Below, in pieces: positions 7,578-10,613 of a stretch of DNA of 10,613 nt (positions are counted from its first letter, which is position 1; each line of letters opens with the position of its first letter). Both the position numbers and the translations under genes were made by a program. This DNA comes from Stramenopiles sp. TOSAG23-6 (taxonomy: Eukaryota; Sar), in the NCBI GenBank assembly GCA_900128565.1, contig LT636258.1, forward strand, positions 824-11,436, in the 5' to 3' direction. Below the pieces are notes generated by a model, which saw nothing but the letters and a program-made list of their open reading frames with translations, had not been told where the DNA came from and searched no databases.

Positions 7578-8348
7578 AAATGAATCGCTACCATTACCAT
7601 ACAATGCGTGAATAAAAAAATACCCTCCAACAGCTGCGCCACTGATTGTTATTATCATAATTACCCACGTTATTTTATTACCAATGCACTTTTTCCAAGA
7701 CTTTTTATGAATTTTGCAAAAATAGATGGCAATACCCAGTACAATGAGGAGAAAAGTAAGTACACTTGAACCGAAAAGATATGTTCTATTCTCGTTTCCC
7801 TTTGAATACTGAACGATTGAAAATATTGTGCACGTCAATAGAAAAGCGAGCAAACTAAGAATGACTCCAAACAGTACAAAGTACACAAATCGAACTTCAT
7901 TGTTCTGCCCCCCACTTTTGTTGGCCTGACGTTTTCTGAAAGATGTGTTTTTTTTAACTATTTTTTCTTCTGGTTTTTCTTTTTTAACAGAAATATCATT
8001 CGTGACAAAACCTATCGGATTGCCCACGGTTTGTGGGTAAAGATCACGATGATATGTTTCTTGAACAATCCCTTGTCGGTTATTTATTTTTCTCTGTAAT
8101 TGTTTCGTCCGTCTTGCCTCTTCTCTTCTCTGTAATTGAAGCAGCTTCGTCCGTCGTGCCTCTAGTCTTCTTTCCATATCCTCTCGCGCAGCATCTTGCG
8201 ATATATCTTGATGATTATTTGAAGACACGCGTACATGGGTTGCGACTGATACGTTTGTGCTTTTACGTTGATCATCATGTGTTTCTCCTAAATAATGACG
8301 TCGTGCAATTGTTTTTCTTTTAAAATCATCGATAGCAGTTGATTCCAT
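7575..8348 (-). CDS. Coiled-coil protein with three C-terminal TM helices
   Basis: From the first in-frame ATG (8348) there are 257 codons to the TGA. The N-terminal half is basic and polar, with a charged helical repeat around EARRTKLLQLQRREEARRTK (residues about 63-88). Three TM helices follow at about 152-179, 189-213 and 226-249, leaving only a few residues before the stop. An odd TM count with a basic, presumably cytosolic N-terminus would put the C-terminal side in the lumen or outside, where the frame continues after the stop into the cysteine-rich papain-like domains. That topology supports a single gene broken by TGA. I recognise no family for this part. The open frame also extends upstream of the ATG to 8528 with a strongly hydrophobic stretch; the true start may lie there if translation does not begin at ATG or an upstream exon is missed. 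Confidence 0.6.
   Translation of the reverse strand: MESTAIDDFKRKTIARRHYLGETHDDQRKSTNVSVATHVRVSSNNHQDISQDAAREDMERRLEARRTKLLQLQRREEARRTKQLQRKINNRQGIVQETYHRDLYPQTVGNPIGFVTNDISVKKEKPEEKIVKKNTSFRKRQANKSGGQNNEVRFVYFVLFGVILSLLAFLLTCTIFSIVQYSKGNENRTYLFGSSVLTFLLIVLGIAIYFCKIHKKSWKKCIGNKITWVIMIITISGAAVGGYFFIHALYGNGSDSF
8091..8165 (-). repeat. Imperfect tandem duplication in the coiled-coil coding region
   Basis: Two copies of roughly 33-39 bp (8091-8123 and 8127-8165) share CTCTGTAATTG and TTCGTCCGTC. They encode the two similar EARRTK...LQR units. A few codons differ in length between copies, so this is a local duplication that lengthened the charged helix. Confidence 0.8.
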
Positions 8349-8653
8349 TTTTGATTCCAGATATTCTTCTGTGTTCGTAGCATTTAAGAAAAATGAAATA
8401 CTACTAGATGAGTATGAATGTGATACCCACAGTATTATACCCACAGTAGGATATAGTTTAGAGGGTATAACGTAAAAAACGAGGCCAACGGTCGTCAGCA
8501 AAAAAAGAATCGCGCGAATCAATCGCAATCAATCTCAAATCCTCCCTCCTAGTACTCGAAAACTCGTAGTACGCTCGCTCCTCCAATATTTTCCGTGAAT
8601 TTTACTTACACGGTAATTTTGTATTATTTTTCCATCCACACTCCAACCAGGAA
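8349..8653. promoter_or_regulatory. Divergent spacer between the papain-like gene and the subtilase
   Basis: This 305-bp region lies between two outward-facing start codons and should hold both promoters. On the minus strand 8528-8349 stays open in the frame of the membrane protein but has no ATG, and TGA codons lie directly upstream. The segment 8516-8536 has a repeated CAATCAATC-like word. No obvious TATA element is seen. Confidence 0.45.
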
Positions 8654-9940
8654 ATGATACCTCATGCATTGTTATTGATTCCTGTGATCACACTTCATGC
8701 ATTTAATAGTGATTTCAATTTGAATACTTTTTGCGTTTTTTCTCGTGACTTGAGTTCAAAATCGGTTGTTCAAAAAGTTACTTTATTTGGCGAACAGAAC
8801 ACTTCATTTATAAAAGATGGTTCAAATCCAGAGCTTGTTGACTCTGTTATTCATGCAACTAGAATATATCGTAGAGATCAATGTGAGCGCCGGAAAGGTC
8901 ATCGTTGGATTGAACGAATAAAAACAGAGGACGCGTGGCAATCGATGATTCAAAAACAATTCGAATTCGTCCACGCATCACCACAAAAGAGACATGCCTG
9001 GATATTTGAGTTGGCAGAAAACGTGAATGTCTCATCGTTACTTCCACAATGGGTCAAAGTAACCGAGGGCGCATCATTCCACCATTTTGGACGAATTCGT
9101 CATTCAAGTAGTAAAAGACGACAACTTGATGAAGCAGACGATCCAAACGCGACTCCACGAAAAAAAGGAATTGGCTTTTATACACTTTATCTTACTTTTG
9201 AACATGCTGTATCTTTAGCAAAAACTACACCGAATGCATGGTATAGTGCATTCCCATTACCAAATAGTTTTAAAATGTCAGCAGAATTGTTAGCTCATAC
9301 AGCAGAGGCAGGAAATTGGTATACTTTAATTAATGATCCAACAGATAATTCATTACCAAGTAATCACTGGAAGCATTCCCTTGATATTGACGTTCAACTT
9401 ACTCCTGACTTTATCCATGGTACACATGACAAAGAAGCAAAAATGGCTGTAGATTTATGGAACAAACAACTTAAGGATGACGGTGTGAAAGGCCGATGGT
9501 TCACTTCAGGTAGAGATTTAATGTACGATTTCATTTGAATTTCAACTTGGAATTTTTTTTACTATGAAAATTCTGTACCTAACAAAAAAAATTAGTATTT
9601 TTTTCACAATACATTTCTGGCAAAGATTTTTCTAGAAAAGAATGGGAAATGATAATTACACCTTTATTACGTGTATGTTTTTATTGAAACATTTTTTTTT
9701 ATTACAATTTTTTTTTATTTAGGTACAAAATTTCGTATGAAAAAAAAACTTTTTTAAAAAATTCATATAAAGATCATAACAAATTTTTATTTCAAATTTA
9801 AAATATTTTCCTACAATACATGACCATCGTGTGCTCTCTATTGAGCCTAGTCAAAATTTCCATTTATCGAATCAATATGCAGCTTGGGTGACTCAAAGTG
9901 GTGTACAAGATTCTTTTCAAACGTATTCCAATGGATTGAC
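8654..9940 (+). CDS. Subtilisin-like serine protease (S8), N-terminal part, three exons
   Basis: Exons 8654-9522, 9615-9672 and 9822-9940 join in frame to about 348 codons. The ATG at 8654 opens a signal peptide (MIPHALLLIPVITLHA), followed by a long propeptide with WIFELAENVNVSSLLPQW and WNKQL. Exon 2 gives SGKDFSRKEWEMIITPLLR. Exon 3 gives DHRVLSIEPSQNFHLSN and AAWVTQSGVQ, ending NGLT. This matches the prodomain-to-catalytic junction of large subtilases, where an IEP...LHN...A..VTQSG stretch precedes GLxGxGQxVGVxDTGLD. The catalytic Asp, His and Ser exons are absent: after the GTATGT donor at 9941 the sequence continues into an unrelated AAA ATPase in an incompatible phase. It would act in the secretory pathway or outside the cell. 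Both internal introns lack AG at the frame-required 3' end. Family call good, boundaries inferred. Confidence 0.72.
9523..9614 (+). other. Subtilase intron 1, GTACGA donor and ACAT end
   Basis: Donor GTACGA at 9523 (phase 2). The shared GTACCTAACAAA is at 9575-9586, and the intron ends CACAATACAT at 9614. The exon must restart at 9615 to give SGKDFS in frame. The upstream AG at 9594-9595 gives a stop, and the AG in GCAAAG (9625-9626) does not fit phase with this donor. It would fit only with a GTAGAG donor at 9510, which would delete about nine residues. Confidence 0.6.
9673..9821 (+). other. Subtilase intron 2, motif in reverse orientation, ACAT end
   Basis: Donor GTATGT at 9673 (phase 0), end TACAATACAT at 9821, next exon GACCATCGT. 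No AG upstream of the exon gives an open frame; the AG after TATTG (9842-9843) would remove the conserved DHRVLSIE. The shared motif appears reversed (AGGTACAAAATTTCGTATG, about 9721-9739). A separate forward CATAACAAA (9775-9783) lies in the normal branch-point position. Confidence 0.6.
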
Positions 9941-10029
9941 GTATGTTTTATTTTTTTTTTTTTTTTGTACGAAATTTTGTACCTAACAAATTTTCAAATT
10001 TTTTTTTGAAATATTTTTCCAAAATGCAT
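9941..10029 (+). other. Intron-like spacer joining two unrelated genes
   Basis: It starts with GTATGT, has long T tracts, GTACGAAATTTT and the shared GTACCTAACAAA (9979-9990), and ends CAAAATGCAT before GGTAAAACA. The exon on the left is a subtilase in phase 2; the exon on the right is an AAA ATPase whose frame restarts in phase 0. It therefore cannot be a working intron joining the two. It reads as the 5' part of one intron and the 3' part of another. Confidence 0.65.
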
Positions 10030-10526
10030 GGTAAAACATTACTTGCTAAAGCTGTTGCATCAGATGCAGCAGCACATTTCTTGACTGTATCCCTCAGCCG
10101 TTTAGTTCATTCTGGTGTAGGTCAATCATCAAAAGCAATTCGCGATTTATTTGACTCTGCCAGTCGTTGTCAGCCTGCAGTCATATTTTTAGATGAAATT
10201 GATGCAGTCTTTGGGAAACGTGGCGGAGATCAACATGGAAGTCAACTTGTTTCTCAATTACTTTTAGAATTTGAGAATATTGCATATATACGTTTTCATT
10301 ATGAATTTTAATTTATTTTTTTTTTTTTGAAAATTTTGTACCTAACAAATTTTAGTTTTTTTTTTTTAAATATTTTTTCACAATATAAAGACAACGTCAA
10401 TCTCCAGATAAAAATATATCTGTAACTGTCCTTGCGGCAACGAATAGACCATGGGCTTTAGACTCTGCGCTCTTTTCACCCGGACGTTTTGATCGTATTA
10501 TTTATATTGGATTACCTGATGTTATT
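10030..10526 (+). CDS. AAA ATPase core, internal fragment of two exons
   Basis: Exon 10030-10291 begins inside the Walker A loop ([10 protein letters not shown]; the usual GPPGT is missing upstream). It continues with a pore-loop region ([20 protein letters not shown]), Walker B VIFLDEID and QLLLEFENI. After an intron, exon 10390 (or 10387)-10526 gives [19 protein letters not shown] and [15 protein letters not shown], the second region of homology with the arginine finger. It breaks off at a GTATGT donor. About 133 residues are visible, close to half an AAA module. This is a classic AAA protein of the Cdc48/AFG2/PEX broad type, acting by ATP-driven unfolding or disassembly; the subfamily cannot be fixed from this piece. 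The ATG at 10024 is not a credible start, because it would remove half of Walker A and any N-terminal domain. Confidence 0.8.
10292..10389 (+). other. AAA ATPase intron with shared motif
   Basis: Donor GTTTTC at 10292 (phase 1), the same variant as in the first PH-gene intron. The shared motif is at 10338-10349. The 3' side reads CACAATATAAAG then ACAACG. The AG end (10390) does not match the donor phase. Ends after CACAATAT (10386) or ATATAAA (10389) do, so the boundary is uncertain. Confidence 0.55.
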
Positions 10527-10613
10527 GTATGTTTTATTTTTTTTCAAATTCTAGTTTTGTTTTTTATAAAAATTTTGTACCTAACAAATTTAAGTTTTTT
10601 TTTTTGAAATATT
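10527..10613 (+). other. Start of next AAA ATPase intron, with shared motif
   Basis: GTATGT donor at 10527 after the codons for DVI (phase 0), T tracts, and GTACCTAACAAA at 10577-10588 followed by a stretch ending GAAATATT at the window edge. Its layout is very close to the spacer 9941-10029. The 3' end is outside the window. Confidence 0.75.

Noticed and set aside
10024-10311. AAA fragment as a complete small gene starting at ATG 10024
   Set aside because: It would begin in the middle of Walker A, and the frame ends inside an intron while the SRH continues in the next exon.
10030-10526. Assignment of the AAA fragment to PEX1, PEX6 or AFG2
   Set aside because: Only half of one AAA module is visible and its features are shared by several classic AAA subfamilies.

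Overview
The window looks like nuclear DNA of an AT-rich microbial eukaryote. It carries short poly-T/poly-A introns, secretory and membrane proteins, and coding frames that only make sense after splicing. The combination of a large subtilase, a GINT1-type propeller glycosyltransferase and a PH-domain protein would suit an oomycete-like stramenopile or another protist, but the lineage cannot be fixed from the sequence alone.

Layout. (1) 79-1948, minus: four visible exons of a PH-domain protein; the 3' part of the gene lies beyond the left edge. (2) 1949-2340: divergent, apparently non-coding spacer. (3) 2341-4875, plus: an intronless 844-codon, four-TM protein joining a GINT1/GH43-like beta-propeller to a DUF1647-like GT-A glycosyltransferase domain. 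(4) 4876-5222: convergent spacer holding a perfect 57-bp copy of a piece of the next gene. (5) 8348-5223, minus: one reading frame interrupted by a single in-frame TGA. The upstream part is a three-TM coiled-coil protein; the downstream part has two papain-like (C1) domains with degraded catalytic residues. (6) 8349-8653: divergent spacer. (7) 8654-9940, plus: signal peptide, propeptide and start of a subtilisin-like (S8) protease in three exons. (8) 10030-10526, plus: two exons from the middle of an AAA ATPase, joined to the protease only by an intron-like spacer.

Two themes cut across the genes. First, all introns in the flanking genes resemble one another: a GTATGT, GTACGN or GTTTTC donor, long T tracts, and in most of them the same internal word GTACCTAACAAA. 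This looks like an extended branch-point context or a spreading (introner-like) intron family. Several of these introns have no AG at the 3' boundary that the reading frame demands; they end instead in ACAT or a close variant. Second, the join of a truncated protease to a headless AAA ATPase inside such an intron-like spacer suggests a misassembly or a real rearrangement through near-identical introns.

The genes do not form an obvious pathway. Three of the five encode secreted or endomembrane proteins (glycosyltransferase, pseudo-papain membrane protein, subtilase).
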